DNA from: Janthinobacterium sp.
Lineage (GTDB): Bacteria; Pseudomonadota; Gammaproteobacteria; Burkholderiales; Burkholderiaceae_D
Assembly: GCF_009923995.1 (NCBI RefSeq)
Contig: NZ_RFSK01000014.1
Coordinates: 43,269 to 107,268 of the forward strand
DNA length: 64,000 nucleotides
Direction: 5' to 3'
Shown here: piece after piece, positions 37,877 through 52,390 of the stretch
Numbering within the stretch: the stretch's first letter is position 1
Layout of the letters: every line of letters begins with the position of its first letter
Notes under the pieces: model-generated
The model's database searches: none
The model's input: only the letters and a program-made list of their open reading frames with translations
Told to the model about the DNA's origin: nothing
Position numbers and translations under genes: made by a program

Positions 37877-40444
37877 ATGAAAAAGCAAGTTCGGGAACAG
37901 CTGAAACAGCAACTGAAAGCCGACCGCCAGGTCGTCATTGCGGCCTTCCAGGCCGACGGCAAGCCTGAAAAACTGCTGCGCAGCCTGCGCCACAGCGTCG
38001 ACGGCGTGCTGGCGCGCGCCTGGCAGGAAGCGGAGTTGCCGCCCGGCACGGCGCTGGTGGGCGTGGGCGGCTATGGCCGTGGCGAACTGTTTCCCTATTC
38101 GGACGTCGACCTGCTGATCCTGCTGCAGCAGGCGCCGGACGCCGGCACGCAGGAAAAGCTCGAGGAACTGGTGCAGCTGCTGTGGGACCTGGGCCTGGAA
38201 ATCGGCCACAGCATCCGCACCGTCGATGAATGCATGGTCGAATCGAAGGCCGACATCACCGTGCAGACCAGCCTGCTCGAAGCGCGCCTCGTGTGCGGCA
38301 ATGCGGAACTGTTCGCGCAATTGCAGCAGCGTTACGACGCGGCCATGGACCCGCAGGCGTTTTTCCAGGCAAAGACGGCGGAAATGCGCCAGCGCCACGC
38401 CAAGTACGAGGACACGGCCTTCAGCCTGGAACCGAATTGCAAGGAAAGCCCGGGCGGCCTGCGCGACCTGCAGGTGATCCTGTGGGTGGCCAAGGCGGCG
38501 GGCCTGGCCAATTCCTGGCGCACCCTGGCCACGGGCGGCCTGATCACCCTGACGGAAGCGCGCCAGCTGATGGAAAAGGAGCGCGCCTTCAAGGATATCC
38601 GCGTGCGCCTGCACCTGCATGCGGGCCGGCGTGAAGACCGCCTCGTGTTCGACGTGCAGACGGCCATCGCCGAATCGCTGGGCCTGCAGGCCACGGGCAA
38701 CGGACCGCACATGCGCCGCGCCAGCGAATTTCTCATGCAGCGCTATTACTGGGCCGCCAAGACGGTGACGCAGCTCAACACGATCCTGCTGCAAAACATC
38801 GAGGCGCGCCTGTTTCCGCAGGACGACGTGGCCGTGCCCATCAACGAGCGCTTCAATGAAGTCAACAGCTTGATCGATATCAGTGCCGACGATACGTTTG
38901 AGCAATATCCTTCCTCCATGCTGGAAATTTTCGTCCTGATGACGGAGCGCCCCGCCCTGAAAGGCATGACGTCGCGCGCCACGCGGGCCCTGTGGCACGC
39001 GCGCTTCAAGATCGACGCCGCCTTCCGCCAGGACCCCGTCAACCGCGCCCTGTTCCTGCGCATCATGCAAGCCCCCGTCGGCATCATCCACGCGCTGCGG
39101 CGCATGAACGAGATGAGCATCCTGGGGCGCTACCTGCCGAATTTCCGCCGCATCGTGGGACAGATGCAGCACGACCTGTTCCACGTGTACACGGTCGACC
39201 AGCACATCCTGATGGTGGTGCGCAACATGCGCCGCTTCACCATGAGCGAGCACGCGCACGAATACCCGTTCTGCAGCCAGCTGATGGCCGATTTCTCGCA
39301 GTCGTGGCTGCTGTACGTGGCCGCCCTGTTCCACGACATCGCCAAGGGCCGCGGCGGCGACCATTCCAAGCTGGGCGTGGCCGACGCCACCCAGTTCTGC
39401 CAGGACCACGGCCTGTCGGCCGAGGACACGGAACTGATCGCCTTCCTGGTGGAAAATCACCTGACGATGTCGCAGGTGGCGCAGAAGCAGGACCTGTCCG
39501 ATCCCGACGTCATCGCCGCCTTCGCCAAGGTGGTCAAGGACGAGCGCCACCTGACGGGCCTGTACCTGCTGACGGTGGCCGACATCCGCGGCACCAGCCC
39601 GAAGGTGTGGAATGCGTGGAAAGGGAAATTACTGGAAGACCTGTACAAGATCACCCTGCGCGTGCTGGGCGGCGAGCCGCACACGGCCGACCGCGAGCTG
39701 AAGAACCGCCAGCAGGAAGCGCTGGCCACCCTGCGCCTGTACGGCTTGCCGCCGGACGCCCATCTGAAGCTGTGGCAGCAGCTGGACGTGGCGTATTTCC
39801 TGCGCCACGACGCCTCCGACATCGCCTGGCAGACGCGCTCGCTGTATGACAAGCTCGACAGCAAGTTGCCAGTGGTAAAATGCCGCCTGGCCCCCATCGG
39901 CGAAGGCTTGCAGGTGGCCGTGTACGTGCCCGACCAGCCCGACCTGTTCGCGCGCATCTGCAGCTATTTCGACCGCAAGAACTTCAGCATCCTCGACGCG
40001 AAGATCCACACGACGAAGAACGGCTATGCGCTCGACACTTTCCTCGTCACGGAGCAGAATTTTGCCAAGAGCTACCGCGACATCATCAGCCTGATCGAGC
40101 ACGAACTGGGCGAGCTGCTGCAGTCGCAGGCACCGCTGCCGCCGCCGGGCAAGGGACGGCTGTCGCGCCTGTCGCGCACCTTCCCCTTCCAGCCGACCGT
40201 CGACTTGCGGCCCGATGAAAAGGGCCAGTACTACCTGCTGTCGGTGGCCGCCAACGACCGCACGGGCCTGCTGTACTCGATCGCCAACGTGCTGACCAAG
40301 TACCGCATCAACCTGCACACGGCCAAGATCATGACCCTGGGCGAGCGGGTCGAAGACGTCTTCCTCGTCGACGGCCCCGCGCTCAACAATGCCCGCAACC
40401 AGATATTGCTGGAAACCGATTTACTCGATGCGCTGAAAGTGTAA
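37877..40444 (+). CDS. glnD: [Protein-PII] uridylyltransferase/uridylyl-removing enzyme
   Basis: GlnD is the glutamine sensor that adds UMP to PII when nitrogen is short and removes it when glutamine is high. The 855-residue protein has a nucleotidyltransferase domain with VGVGGYGRGELFPYSDVDLL (catalytic GG...DxD), a helical link, an HD domain for removal (VAALFHDIAKGRGGDHSKLG), and two C-terminal ACT domains (VYVPDQPDLFARICSYFDRK and LSVAANDRTGLLYSIANVLT) that bind glutamine. ATG 37877. Confidence 0.97.
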   Translation: MKKQVREQLKQQLKADRQVVIAAFQADGKPEKLLRSLRHSVDGVLARAWQEAELPPGTALVGVGGYGRGELFPYSDVDLLILLQQAPDAGTQEKLEELVQLLWDLGLEIGHSIRTVDECMVESKADITVQTSLLEARLVCGNAELFAQLQQRYDAAMDPQAFFQAKTAEMRQRHAKYEDTAFSLEPNCKESPGGLRDLQVILWVAKAAGLANSWRTLATGGLITLTEARQLMEKERAFKDIRVRLHLHAGRREDRLVFDVQTAIAESLGLQATGNGPHMRRASEFLMQRYYWAAKTVTQLNTILLQNIEARLFPQDDVAVPINERFNEVNSLIDISADDTFEQYPSSMLEIFVLMTERPALKGMTSRATRALWHARFKIDAAFRQDPVNRALFLRIMQAPVGIIHALRRMNEMSILGRYLPNFRRIVGQMQHDLFHVYTVDQHILMVVRNMRRFTMSEHAHEYPFCSQLMADFSQSWLLYVAALFHDIAKGRGGDHSKLGVADATQFCQDHGLSAEDTELIAFLVENHLTMSQVAQKQDLSDPDVIAAFAKVVKDERHLTGLYLLTVADIRGTSPKVWNAWKGKLLEDLYKITLRVLGGEPHTADRELKNRQQEALATLRLYGLPPDAHLKLWQQLDVAYFLRHDASDIAWQTRSLYDKLDSKLPVVKCRLAPIGEGLQVAVYVPDQPDLFARICSYFDRKNFSILDAKIHTTKNGYALDTFLVTEQNFAKSYRDIISLIEHELGELLQSQAPLPPPGKGRLSRLSRTFPFQPTVDLRPDEKGQYYLLSVAANDRTGLLYSIANVLTKYRINLHTAKIMTLGERVEDVFLVDGPALNNARNQILLETDLLDALKV

Positions 40445-40485
40445 GCTTGCCGCGCGTCGCCTACCCTTACTGAAACTGAAACAAC

Positions 40486-41235
40486 ATGACCGAAGAATTA
40501 TTACGCTTGTCCAAACGCATGTCCGAACTGGGCCTGTGCTCGCGCCGCGAAGCCGACGAATGGATCGCACGCGGCTGGGTCCGCGTCGATGGCAAGGTGG
40601 TCTCCGAGCTGGGCAGCAAGGTCACCCCCAGCCAGCGCGTCACCGTGGAGCGCCAGGCGGCCGCCGAGCAGTCGAAGCGCGTCACCGTCCTCATCAACAA
40701 ACCCGTCGGCTACGTCAGCGGCCAGGCCGAAGACGGCTACACGCCCGCCGTGGCCCTGATCAAGGCGGAAAACCGCTGGGCGGAAGACCGCAGCCCGGAG
40801 CAGTTCCACCCCACGCAGCTGCGCAGCCTGGTGGCAGCCGGCCGCCTGGACATCGACTCCGTCGGCCTGCTGGTGCTGACCCAGGACGGCCGCGTGGCCA
40901 AGCAGCTGATCGGCCACGACACCGACATCGACAAGGAATACCTGGTGCGCGTCAGCTACACCAAGGGCGGCACCCTGCCCGACAGCGAATTGAAAAAGCT
41001 CAACCATGGCCTGTGGCTGGACGGCAAGCCGCTGTTGCCGGCCAAGGTGCGCTGGCAAAATGAAGACCAGCTGAGCTTTACCTTGCGCGAAGGCAAGAAA
41101 CGCCAGATCCGCCGCATGTGCGAAGCCGTCGGCCTGAAAGTGCTGGGATTGAAACGCGTGCGCATCGGCAAGGTCAAGCTGGGCGACTTGCCGACAGGCC
41201 AATGGCGCTATCTGAGCGCGGACGAACAGTTTTAA
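40486..41235 (+). CDS. RsuA/RluF-family pseudouridine synthase
   Basis: The 249-residue protein has an N-terminal S4 RNA-binding domain (LSKRMSELGLCSRREADEWI, GWVRVDGKVV) and a catalytic domain with INKPVGYVSG, the active-site loop AGRLDIDSVGLLVLTQDG (nucleophile Asp in GRLDxDS), KEYLVRVSY and REGKKRQIRRMCEAVGLKVL. The RQIRRM motif is typical of RluF/RsuA-type enzymes acting on rRNA. RluF (23S) is the closest guess from order of motifs; the exact uridine is uncertain. Confidence 0.9.
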   Translation: MTEELLRLSKRMSELGLCSRREADEWIARGWVRVDGKVVSELGSKVTPSQRVTVERQAAAEQSKRVTVLINKPVGYVSGQAEDGYTPAVALIKAENRWAEDRSPEQFHPTQLRSLVAAGRLDIDSVGLLVLTQDGRVAKQLIGHDTDIDKEYLVRVSYTKGGTLPDSELKKLNHGLWLDGKPLLPAKVRWQNEDQLSFTLREGKKRQIRRMCEAVGLKVLGLKRVRIGKVKLGDLPTGQWRYLSADEQF

Positions 41236-41389
41236 GCGCGCCGGCGCCACCTGGCATGCCAGGCGGCATGCCGGCACAGGCAAAAGCGCCGGAAGATAGT
41301 GATATAAAGATAATTATTGTGATTTGGTTAGCAAATATTGCTCTGAACCTATACACTATTCCCCATTAGAACATAAGAGATACGCCGTC

Positions 41390-42154
41390 GTGAACGATCC
41401 CATCCCCAATCCCCTGCGCAAGGGCGCGCCCAGCCTGGCCGACGTGGCCGAGCCGATGGCGCCCGGCACCAAGCCGCACCACATGAGCGATCCGTGGGAT
41501 ATCGGCGAAACCCTGTGCAGCCTGGCCGATAATGGCGACGCCATCTCCATCTACCCCACCGGGGGCGAAGACGTCATCATGGCGCGCATCCTGTCCGTCG
41601 ACGACGACTTGCCGCAATTCGTGCTGGAACTCAACGAGGGTGCCACCCTGCCCGCAGGGGGCGCCACGTTTGTGTCCTGGGTGCAAAACGCCAAGCTGCA
41701 ATTTACCATCAACGGCGAATGGGAAGCCTATCCCGAGCGCCCGAACGTCTACCTGACGAACTTCCCCAGCCATTGCCTGGTGCTGGAGCGGCGCGAATCG
41801 GCACGCCTGGAAACGCCGCTGGGCGTGTACTACCTGGCCGCCTTCGTGCTGGAAGGCCGTCCCTACGAATTGCAGCTGTACGATTTTTCCGCCGGCGGCA
41901 TCGGCATGCGCGCCCACCCGCGCGATACGGTGGGTCTGTACGTGGGGCGCAAGCTATCGCGCGTGCGCCTGGAACTAGGGCCGGACAAGGTCATGATTGC
42001 CGACCTGGAAATCCGTTTGTCGCGCACCTTCCGCTCCTTCCTGCTGGGCGAGCAGGTGCAGATCGGCTGCCGCTTCCTGAACCTGACGGAAGCCATGCAG
42101 GATGAATTGAAGACCCTGCTCGACAACCTGGGCAGCAGCCGCAAGGTACGCTGA
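41390..42154 (+). CDS. ycgR: YcgR-type c-di-GMP-responsive flagellar brake
   Basis: YcgR binds c-di-GMP and slows the flagellar motor. The protein has an N-terminal YcgR domain (DIGETLCSLADNGDAISIYP, through FTINGEWEAYPERPNVY) and a C-terminal PilZ domain with both c-di-GMP signatures: RRESARLETPLG (RxxxR) and YDFSAGGIGMRA (D/NxSxxG). The GTG at 41390 is taken as the start, giving 254 residues; the frame is open to 41324. No flagellar genes are nearby, so it acts from elsewhere in the regulon. Confidence 0.88.
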   Translation: MNDPIPNPLRKGAPSLADVAEPMAPGTKPHHMSDPWDIGETLCSLADNGDAISIYPTGGEDVIMARILSVDDDLPQFVLELNEGATLPAGGATFVSWVQNAKLQFTINGEWEAYPERPNVYLTNFPSHCLVLERRESARLETPLGVYYLAAFVLEGRPYELQLYDFSAGGIGMRAHPRDTVGLYVGRKLSRVRLELGPDKVMIADLEIRLSRTFRSFLLGEQVQIGCRFLNLTEAMQDELKTLLDNLGSSRKVR

Positions 42155-42167
42155 ACTGCGCACGCAC

Positions 42168-42207
42168 AAAAAATGGCCGCCCAGCTGATGCTGCGCGGCC
42201 ATTTTTT
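42168..42207. terminator. Bidirectional terminator between ycgR and def
   Basis: AAAAAATGGCCGC and GCGGCCATTTTTT form a 13-bp stem around a 13-14 base loop, with T-runs on both strands. It lies between the convergent ycgR and def genes. Confidence 0.88.
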
Positions 42208-42280
42208 GTACTCGTTCGCTGTTATCGCCAGCAACATTTTGGGTCTGACCCGCCGGGTCAGACGCCAGGTGACGCAGCAA

Positions 42281-42817
42281 TCAATCGTCGTCGTTCGGGT
42301 CGAGGTCCGGGAACATGACGTCCGTGTAACCGAATTGCGTAAAATCAACGATACGCATCGGATACAAAATGCCATGCAGGTGGTCCACTTCATGCTGCAC
42401 CACGCGCGCATGGAAACCGTCGCAGTCGCGACTGATGGGCTGGCCGAACTGGTCCACGCCTTCATAGTGCAGCTCGCTCCAGCGCGGCACGCTGCCGCGC
42501 AGCCCCGGCACGGACAGACAGCCCTCGAAACCCTCTTCCTTGCGCTCCGACAAAGGCGTCAGCACAGGATTGATGAGCACGGTTTCCGGCACCTGCGGCG
42601 CATCGGGATAGCGCAGGTTCTGCTTGAAGCCGTAGATCACCACCTGCAGGTTGACGCCGATCTGCGGCGCCGCCAGGCCGGCGCCGTTGGCGGCATGCAT
42701 GGTGTCGAACATGTCGGCGATCAGCGCATGCAATTCGGGCGTATCGAATTCGCGCACGGGTTCGGCCATGCGCAGCAGGCGCGGATCGCCCATTTTCAGG
42801 ATCGGGCGTACCGTCAT
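42281..42817 (-). CDS. def: Peptide deformylase
   Basis: Deformylase strips the formyl group from N-terminal fMet. The 178-residue protein has all three motifs: [14 protein letters not shown] (motif 1), [15 protein letters not shown] (motif 2, metal Cys) and [15 protein letters not shown] (motif 3, HExxH form HEVDH). It is not beside fmt, so it may be a second deformylase rather than the fmt-linked one. It overlaps galU by four bases. Confidence 0.93.
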   Translation of the reverse strand: MTVRPILKMGDPRLLRMAEPVREFDTPELHALIADMFDTMHAANGAGLAAPQIGVNLQVVIYGFKQNLRYPDAPQVPETVLINPVLTPLSERKEEGFEGCLSVPGLRGSVPRWSELHYEGVDQFGQPISRDCDGFHARVVQHEVDHLHGILYPMRIVDFTQFGYTDVMFPDLDPNDDD

Positions 42818-43707
42818 TGCGCCTCCTCCGTCGTTTGCAGCTGTTGCAGGTATGCACGGAAAGCGGCCCCCGTTTCCGGATGCTTCATGCCCATCGCCGT
42901 CGTCGCCTTCAGGTAGCCCAGCTTGGAGCCGCAGTCATAGCGCTGGCCCGCGTAGCGGTAGGCCAGCACGCGCTCTTCGCGCATCAGGGCGGCAATGCCG
43001 TCCGTCAGCTGGATTTCGCCGCCGGCTCCCGTGCCCAGGTTTTCCAGGTGATCGAAGATGCGGCTGCTCAGCACGTAGCGGCCCACGACGGCCAGGGTCG
43101 ATGGCGCCTCTTCCGGCGCAGGCTTTTCCACGATGGCCGACACGAGCTCCAGGTCAGGCTGGTAATGCTGGGCGCTGACGATGCCGTATTGCCGGGTTTC
43201 CGCGCGAGGCACATCCTGCACCGCCAGCAGCGAACAATTTTCGTACTGGAAGACGTCGGCCATCTGCGCCAGCACGGGCCGGGTGCCCTCTTCCACGTCC
43301 ATGAAGTCGTCGGCCAGCAGCACGGCAAACGGCTCGTCGCCGATGACGGGACGGGCGCACAGCACGGCGTGGCCCAGGCCCAGCGGTGCCGACTGGCGGA
43401 TGTAGATGCAATTGATGTGCTTGGGAATGACGTTCTGCACCATTTCCAGCAACTGGCGCTTGCCGGCCGCTTCCAGTTCCGTTTCCAGTTCGTACGCCGT
43501 GTCGAAATGGTCTTCGATGGCGCGCTTGTTACGCCCCGTGATGAAGATCATTTCCGTGATGCCCGCCGCCACGGCCTCTTCCACCGCGTACTGGATCAGG
43601 GGCTTGTCGACGATGGGCAGCATTTCCTTCGGCTGCGCCTTGGTGGCCGGCAAGAAACGACTGCCCAGGCCGGCGACGGGAAAGACTGCTTTTCTGATTT
43701 TTTTCAT
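42814..43707 (-). CDS. galU: UTP-glucose-1-phosphate uridylyltransferase
   Basis: GalU makes UDP-glucose for polysaccharide and lipopolysaccharide synthesis. The 297-residue sequence has [92 protein letters not shown] and [12 protein letters not shown]. Length and motifs are normal. It lies downstream of ligA on the same strand after 54 bases. Confidence 0.95.
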   Translation of the reverse strand: MKKIRKAVFPVAGLGSRFLPATKAQPKEMLPIVDKPLIQYAVEEAVAAGITEMIFITGRNKRAIEDHFDTAYELETELEAAGKRQLLEMVQNVIPKHINCIYIRQSAPLGLGHAVLCARPVIGDEPFAVLLADDFMDVEEGTRPVLAQMADVFQYENCSLLAVQDVPRAETRQYGIVSAQHYQPDLELVSAIVEKPAPEEAPSTLAVVGRYVLSSRIFDHLENLGTGAGGEIQLTDGIAALMREERVLAYRYAGQRYDCGSKLGYLKATTAMGMKHPETGAAFRAYLQQLQTTEEAQ

Positions 43708-43761
43708 GGGTCTATCTGCAAAATATTGAATGAATACCGATGACCGTGGATCATGAGCGCC

Positions 43762-47305
<3,544 letters not shown>

Positions 47306-47309
<4 letters not shown>

Positions 47310-50300
47310 GCTGCTTGTGCCTCGGTAGCAAAATTTGCGGCGGACTCCATGTCCACCGCCACGATGCGCGATACGCCTTGCTCCTGCATCGTCACACCGA
47401 TCAATTGATGGGCCATTTCCATCGCAATCTTGTTATGCGAAATGAAAAGGAATTGGGTCTGGTCGGACATGCGCTTGACCATGCGGCAGAAGCGCTCCGT
47501 GTTCGAATCGTCCAGCGGTGCATCGACTTCGTCGAGCAGACAGAACGGCGCCGGATTCAGGCGGAACATGGAAAACACCAATGCCGTCGCGGTCAGCGCC
47601 TTCTCTCCACCTGACAACAGGTGGATGGTGGCATTTTTCTTGCCAGGCGGCTGAGCCATGACTTGTACACCGGAATCGAGAATCTCGTCGCCCGTCATGG
47701 TGAGTCTGGCCTGGCCGCCGCCGAACAGAATGGGGAACAGCTCGGAAAAGTGGTGGTTGACCTTGTCGAACGTGTCTTGCAGCAAGTCGCGCGTTTCCTT
47801 GTCGATCTTGTGGATCGCGTCTTCCAGGGTGTTGATCGCTTCCGTCAGGTCGGCATTCTGGGCGTCGAGGAAATTCTTGCGCTCGGACGCCTGCGCCAGC
47901 TCGTCCAGCGCGGCCAGGTTGACGGCGCCCAGGGCCGTGATGGCATTCGTCAGGCGCGTCACTTCGCCCTGCAGGTACGATGGACGCATGTCCGGATGCA
48001 ATTTCTCCGTCAGGGCGGCCTCGTCGGCGCCCGATTCCAGCAGTTGCTGGGCGAATTGCTCCTGGTTCAGGCGCGCGGCCTGTTCCTTGAGCTGCATTTC
48101 CATGATCTTGTCGCGCTGCGGCTGCAGGCTGCGTTCCGACTGCGTGCGCGCATCTTCGGACAGGCGCAGCTGCTGCGTGATCTGGTCCAGCTCGTGGCGT
48201 GCGTCCGCCAGCGCCCGCTCCTGCGTCGTGCGGCGCTCGAGCAAGTCCTGCAAGCCGTCGGCGGCCGCGCCGCTTTCCAGATTCGCCAGTTCCAGTTCGC
48301 CCGCCTGCAGGCTGGCCGTCACCTGCTGGGCCTGCGTACTGGCCGTGGCGATGTTGCGGCGCAATTCCTCGATCTTCGCGCGGTGGGCTTTTTCCGCGTA
48401 TTCCGTATCCTTGGCGGCCCGCTCCAGGTCGCGCAAGGCTTCGCGTGCCTCGGCCAGGCGCTGTTCCTTCTGCAGGAAATCCGTATGGCCGTCTTCGTGG
48501 GCTTCCTGCAAGTTGCCCAGTTCCATGTCCAGCTGCTCGAATTTCTCTTCCGATTCCAGCTTGGTCTGCATCTGTTCCGCTTCCTGCGCGGCGATTTCCG
48601 CCAGGTCGGCGCCGATCTGCGTGCTGCGCTGGTTGAAGCGCGCTTCCACTTCCGACAGTTTCACCACGTCCAGCTGCAAGGTATGCACGGACGACGTCAG
48701 CTGCTGTATGCGCAGGCGCAAGTCGGACAGGTTGCGCGTCAGGGTGCCCACGGCCGCGTCGGCCCGCACGGAGCGGGCGCGCGCCTCTTCGGCCAGCAAT
48801 TGCTGGGCGCGCAACTGTTTGCCGATGTTGTCGATTTCCTGCTGGCGGCCCAGCATGCCTTCCTGCTCCGAATCGGCCGCATAGAAGCGCACGCTGGTGG
48901 CCGTCACCACGTGGCCAAGCCGCGTGACGAAATAGCCGCCCGGCGGCAGCTTGCCCCGCTCGGCCAGCGCCTCGGCCGCGTCTTCCACGGCGTAGGCGTT
49001 GTACAGCCAATCCTGCAGCAGGCCGCGCAAGCCCGGATCGTTGAGTTTCAGCAAATTCAGGAAGGGTTTCAGTCCCGCCACTTCCGGCATCGGCAGCGGC
49101 GCCACGGTGGACGGCGCGTACAGGGCCAGCTTGGCGGGCGGCGCGTCGGCAAAGAAGGCCTTGGCCCAGTCGATGTTCGACAGCTGCAGGGCCGACGTGC
49201 GCTCGCGCAGGATCGATTCCATGGCCGCTTCCCAGCCCGCATCGATCTGCAGCTTTTGCCACAGGCGCGGCAAGGTGTCGAGCTCGTGCTTTTTCAGCCA
49301 GGGCTGGACCTTGCCCTGGGTCTGCACCCGTTCCTGCAATTGTTTCAAAGCGGAAAGACGCGCTTCCAGCTGGGCATTCGCCGCCGTCTCGGCATTGACT
49401 TGCGCCTGCGCCTCGGCCCGCTCCTGCTCCAGCTTGGGCTGCTGCTCCAGCGCCTCTTCCAGATAGAAGCCCTGCTCTTCCAGCGCCTGCTGTTTTTCTT
49501 CCAGCTGCAGCTTCAGGTTTTCCAGGTGGCTGCTGTCGGGCAGGCTGAGACTGTTCTTTTCCTGTTGCAGGCGCTCGCGCCGCGTCAACAGGCTGGCCAG
49601 GATGTTCGACGCGTTGCGCTGGTGCGCCGATTCCAGTTCCAGCTGCTGCTGGGCCTGCATAATTTTCGCCCGCGATTCCGTGCTCTTGTGCTGCGCGGCG
49701 CGCCAGGCGGCGTCCAGCTCGGGCAATTGCTCGCCCTTCTGCTCGGCCATCATCTGCGACTGTTCTACCTTGGCGGCCAGTTCCTCGAGGTGGAATTCCG
49801 CTTCCTCGATCTGTTCCTGGTATTCGCCGCCCTGGCTGTTCCACTGGTCGCGCTGGGCCGTCAGGGTGGCCAGCTGGGCCTGCAGGCGGGCGCGCGACTC
49901 GATGACGAACTTGATCTGCGCTTCCAGGCTGCCGATTTCCGCATTCGTCTGGTACAGATGGCCTTGCGCCGTATGCAGGCGGTCGCCCACGGCAAAGTGC
50001 GCCTGGCGCATCTGCTCCAGGGTCAGTTCCACGTTGCGCAGCTTGGCCGTCTGTTCTTCCAGGTCCGTCTGCGCCTGTTCCACTTCGCGGAAATAGCGCG
50101 TCTGCTCGTTCTGCGCCTCGTTCTTGCGCAGCAGCCACAGCAGCTTCTGCTTTTCTTCCTGGTCCGCCTGCAAGGCGTGGAAGCGGGTGGCGACGGCCGC
50201 CTGCGCTTCGAGCTTTTCCAGGTTGGCATTGAGTTCGCGCAAGATGTCTTCCACGCGCAGCAAATTCTCGCGCGTATCCTGCAAGCGGTTTTCCGTCTCG

Positions 50301-50833
50301 CGGCGGCGTTCCTTGTACTTGGAGACGCCGGCCGCTTCTTCCAGGAAGACGCGCAATTCCTCGGGGCGCGATTCGATGATGCGCGAAATCATGCCCTGGC
50401 CGATGATGGCGTAGGCGCGCGGACCCAGGCCCGTGCCGAGGAAGATGTCCTGGATGTCGCGCCGGCGCACGGGCTGGCCGTTGATGTAATAGGTGGACGT
50501 GCCGTCGCGCGTCAGGGTGCGCTTGACGGCGATCTCGGCGTACTGGCCCCACTGGCCGGATGCCTTGCCATCGTTGTTGTCGAACACCAGTTCCACGGAC
50601 GCGCGCCCGGCGGGCTTGCGATGCGTGGAGCCGTTGAAAATGACGTCCTGCATCGACTCGCCGCGCAATTCCGACGCTTTCGATTCGCCCAGCACCCAGC
50701 GCACGGCGTCGATGATGTTCGACTTGCCGCAGCCGTTAGGTCCGACCACGCCCACGAGCTGGCCTGGCACCTGAAAATTGGTGGGATCGACGAAAGACTT
50801 AAATCCCGACAACTTGATGGAAGAGAGACGCAC
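47306..50833 (-). CDS. smc: Chromosome segregation ATPase SMC
   Basis: SMC forms the condensin ring with ScpA/ScpB. The 1175-residue protein has Walker A in VGVVGPNGCGKSNIIDAVRW near residue 30, long coiled coils (about 170-510 and 670-1010), a hinge domain (about 515-660), and the C-terminal ATPase half with the signature LLSGGEKALTATALVFSMFR and Walker B FCLLDEVDAPLDDSNTERF. Length is typical. It heads the smc-zipA-ligA-galU-def run. Confidence 0.97.
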
Positions 50834-51025
50834 GTGTTTTAGAGTTCCTGGCCTATGCTGGCATTTGATTTATGGGTGAACCCGGTTCATATACACTTCA
50901 TGGTCACCGCGGTCACCATTGCGACGGCAGCCTGGCCACTCACCGCGAAAAAGTGGTTCATCATACCATTTCCCGCTGCTTTTCTGGCCAAAAAACAGCA
51001 GCGTCAGGCGGCGGCCGGCAGCACG

Positions 51026-51661
51026 TCACGGGGCTGGACGGCCATCCTGCGCCAGTTTCCAGTCCGCGCGGGAAAAAACGCGCTCATGGCCGGACAGCAC
51101 CATGGCCAGTTTTTGCAGCCACTGCTCGGTGGGCATGGGTTCGGCCTTGAAGCTGAGCAGCACCATCAGCGCCAGGCTGGCCAAGGCCAGCGCATGGCTG
51201 ACGGCGATGTTCACGGCACCGCGGGCGCTGCGCATGAAACCGAGCGCCACGGCCAGCCCCAGCACGCAGCCGCTGACGGCTTCGGAGACGCTATGCGCAT
51301 GCACGAGCACGCGCGATATGGCCACCAGCACGGCAAAGGCCAGGCCGACGAGCACGCCGGCCTGGCGCCAGCGCCCGTCCGCCTGCTGCAGCAGCACGTA
51401 CATCAGCACGGGGAACACGGCGCCCGCGCGCATGGCGTGGCCGCTGAAGCCGGTAAAGTCCAGCGCGCTGCTGCCCACGCCCCAGCTCATGAAGGCCAGT
51501 TTGGACAGCACGACGAGGGCCAGGCCGCCGCCGTACCACAGGCTCCAGGCCAGCACCAGCTTCCACTGCCGCGACACCAGCAGCCACACGGCAATCGCCA
51601 CGCCCGCCGGCCCCATCACGGACATATCGGCCGCAAAAGAAATCCCGTTCCACCAAGTCAT
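51026..51661 (-). CDS. PAP2-like membrane protein with altered active-site motifs
   Basis: The 211-residue protein has five to six membrane helices. PAP2 phosphatase motifs 2 and 3 are recognisable: GFSGHAMRAGAVFP (usual PSGH) and SRVLVHAHSVSEAVSG (usual SRxxxxxHxxxD, here Glu). The first motif KxxxxxxRP is not intact; only SKLAFMSW remains. Such proteins dephosphorylate lipid phosphates, for example undecaprenyl diphosphate, but activity here is uncertain. ATG 51661 lacks a strong ribosome site; the frame is open farther upstream. Confidence 0.7.
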   Translation of the reverse strand: MTWWNGISFAADMSVMGPAGVAIAVWLLVSRQWKLVLAWSLWYGGGLALVVLSKLAFMSWGVGSSALDFTGFSGHAMRAGAVFPVLMYVLLQQADGRWRQAGVLVGLAFAVLVAISRVLVHAHSVSEAVSGCVLGLAVALGFMRSARGAVNIAVSHALALASLALMVLLSFKAEPMPTEQWLQKLAMVLSGHERVFSRADWKLAQDGRPAP

Positions 51662-51817
51662 CGTGCCTGCATTTATTTCATGATCAGCTTGCACTATGCC
51701 ATGACTGCCCCTGCTTGCGCCCGGGTTTTCATCAACAGCAGGCAAGAATTACATTCCATTACAATTTCCGCCCCTTAAATTACCGCAAAGAAACAACGTC
51801 AGGGATGGCGGGGCGCC

Positions 51818-52390
51818 TCAGATATTCGTCAGGCGCTTGCCCTTGGGCGGCGCGAAATCGCAAATGGAGGAAATCATGCCCACTTCCAGCGCCTGCTCGG
51901 CCGTCAGGTGCAGGTCGGAATACGCATGCACCTGCCACTGCTCTTCCGTGAGGCTGACGTGGCTGCGCAGGATGCGCTCGGTACGCATGTCGTCGGCGCG
52001 TAAGCCTTCGACGATGATGCTGAGCGCATCGGGCCGGGAACCGGGCGAGGCCGTCGCGTGCGACTTGTGCACCATGAAGCGGGCCGTGTCGCTGGCATGG
52101 CGCTGGCGTCCCGCGAGGAACAGGGTCACGGCGATGGAAGCCACGGCGCCGCCGTTGTAGGTAATGATGTCAAGCGGCAACTTGCTGAGGAAGTTGTACA
52201 GACAGATGCCATCGCTGACATAACCGCCGTTCGACTGGATCAGGATGTGCGCCGTGGTGAGCTTGTCTTCCGTGATGTCGGCCGCGGCGTTGAAGACGCG
52301 CCGCACCATGTCGCTGTTGACGTCGCCGGAGAGGGTGAAGTAACCGTGCTGCTCGGTGTTGTTTTGTGTCTCGTTTTGCGTACTGTTCAT
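51818..52390 (-). CDS. Stand-alone ClpP-like serine protease
   Basis: This 190-residue ClpP/crotonase-fold protein shows HILIQSNGGYVSDGICLYNF, the catalytic Ser in NGGAVASIAVTLFLAG (Ser85), His in ARFMVHKSHA (His108) and a candidate Asp in YSDLHLTAEQALEVGMI (Asp159). It lacks the clpX/lon neighbours of the housekeeping ClpP, and identity to that protein looks low, so it is a divergent paralogue. No signal peptide is seen; the N-terminus is Asn/Thr/Gln-rich. Its partner ATPase, if any, is unknown. Confidence 0.82.
   Translation of the reverse strand: MNSTQNETQNNTEQHGYFTLSGDVNSDMVRRVFNAAADITEDKLTTAHILIQSNGGYVSDGICLYNFLSKLPLDIITYNGGAVASIAVTLFLAGRQRHASDTARFMVHKSHATASPGSRPDALSIIVEGLRADDMRTERILRSHVSLTEEQWQVHAYSDLHLTAEQALEVGMISSICDFAPPKGKRLTNI

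Noticed and set aside
47621..50842. Open frame of 1073 codons opposite smc
   Set aside because: Antisense shadow of smc; the composition is Leu/Gln/Arg-rich repeats with no domain, and smc has all ATPase motifs.
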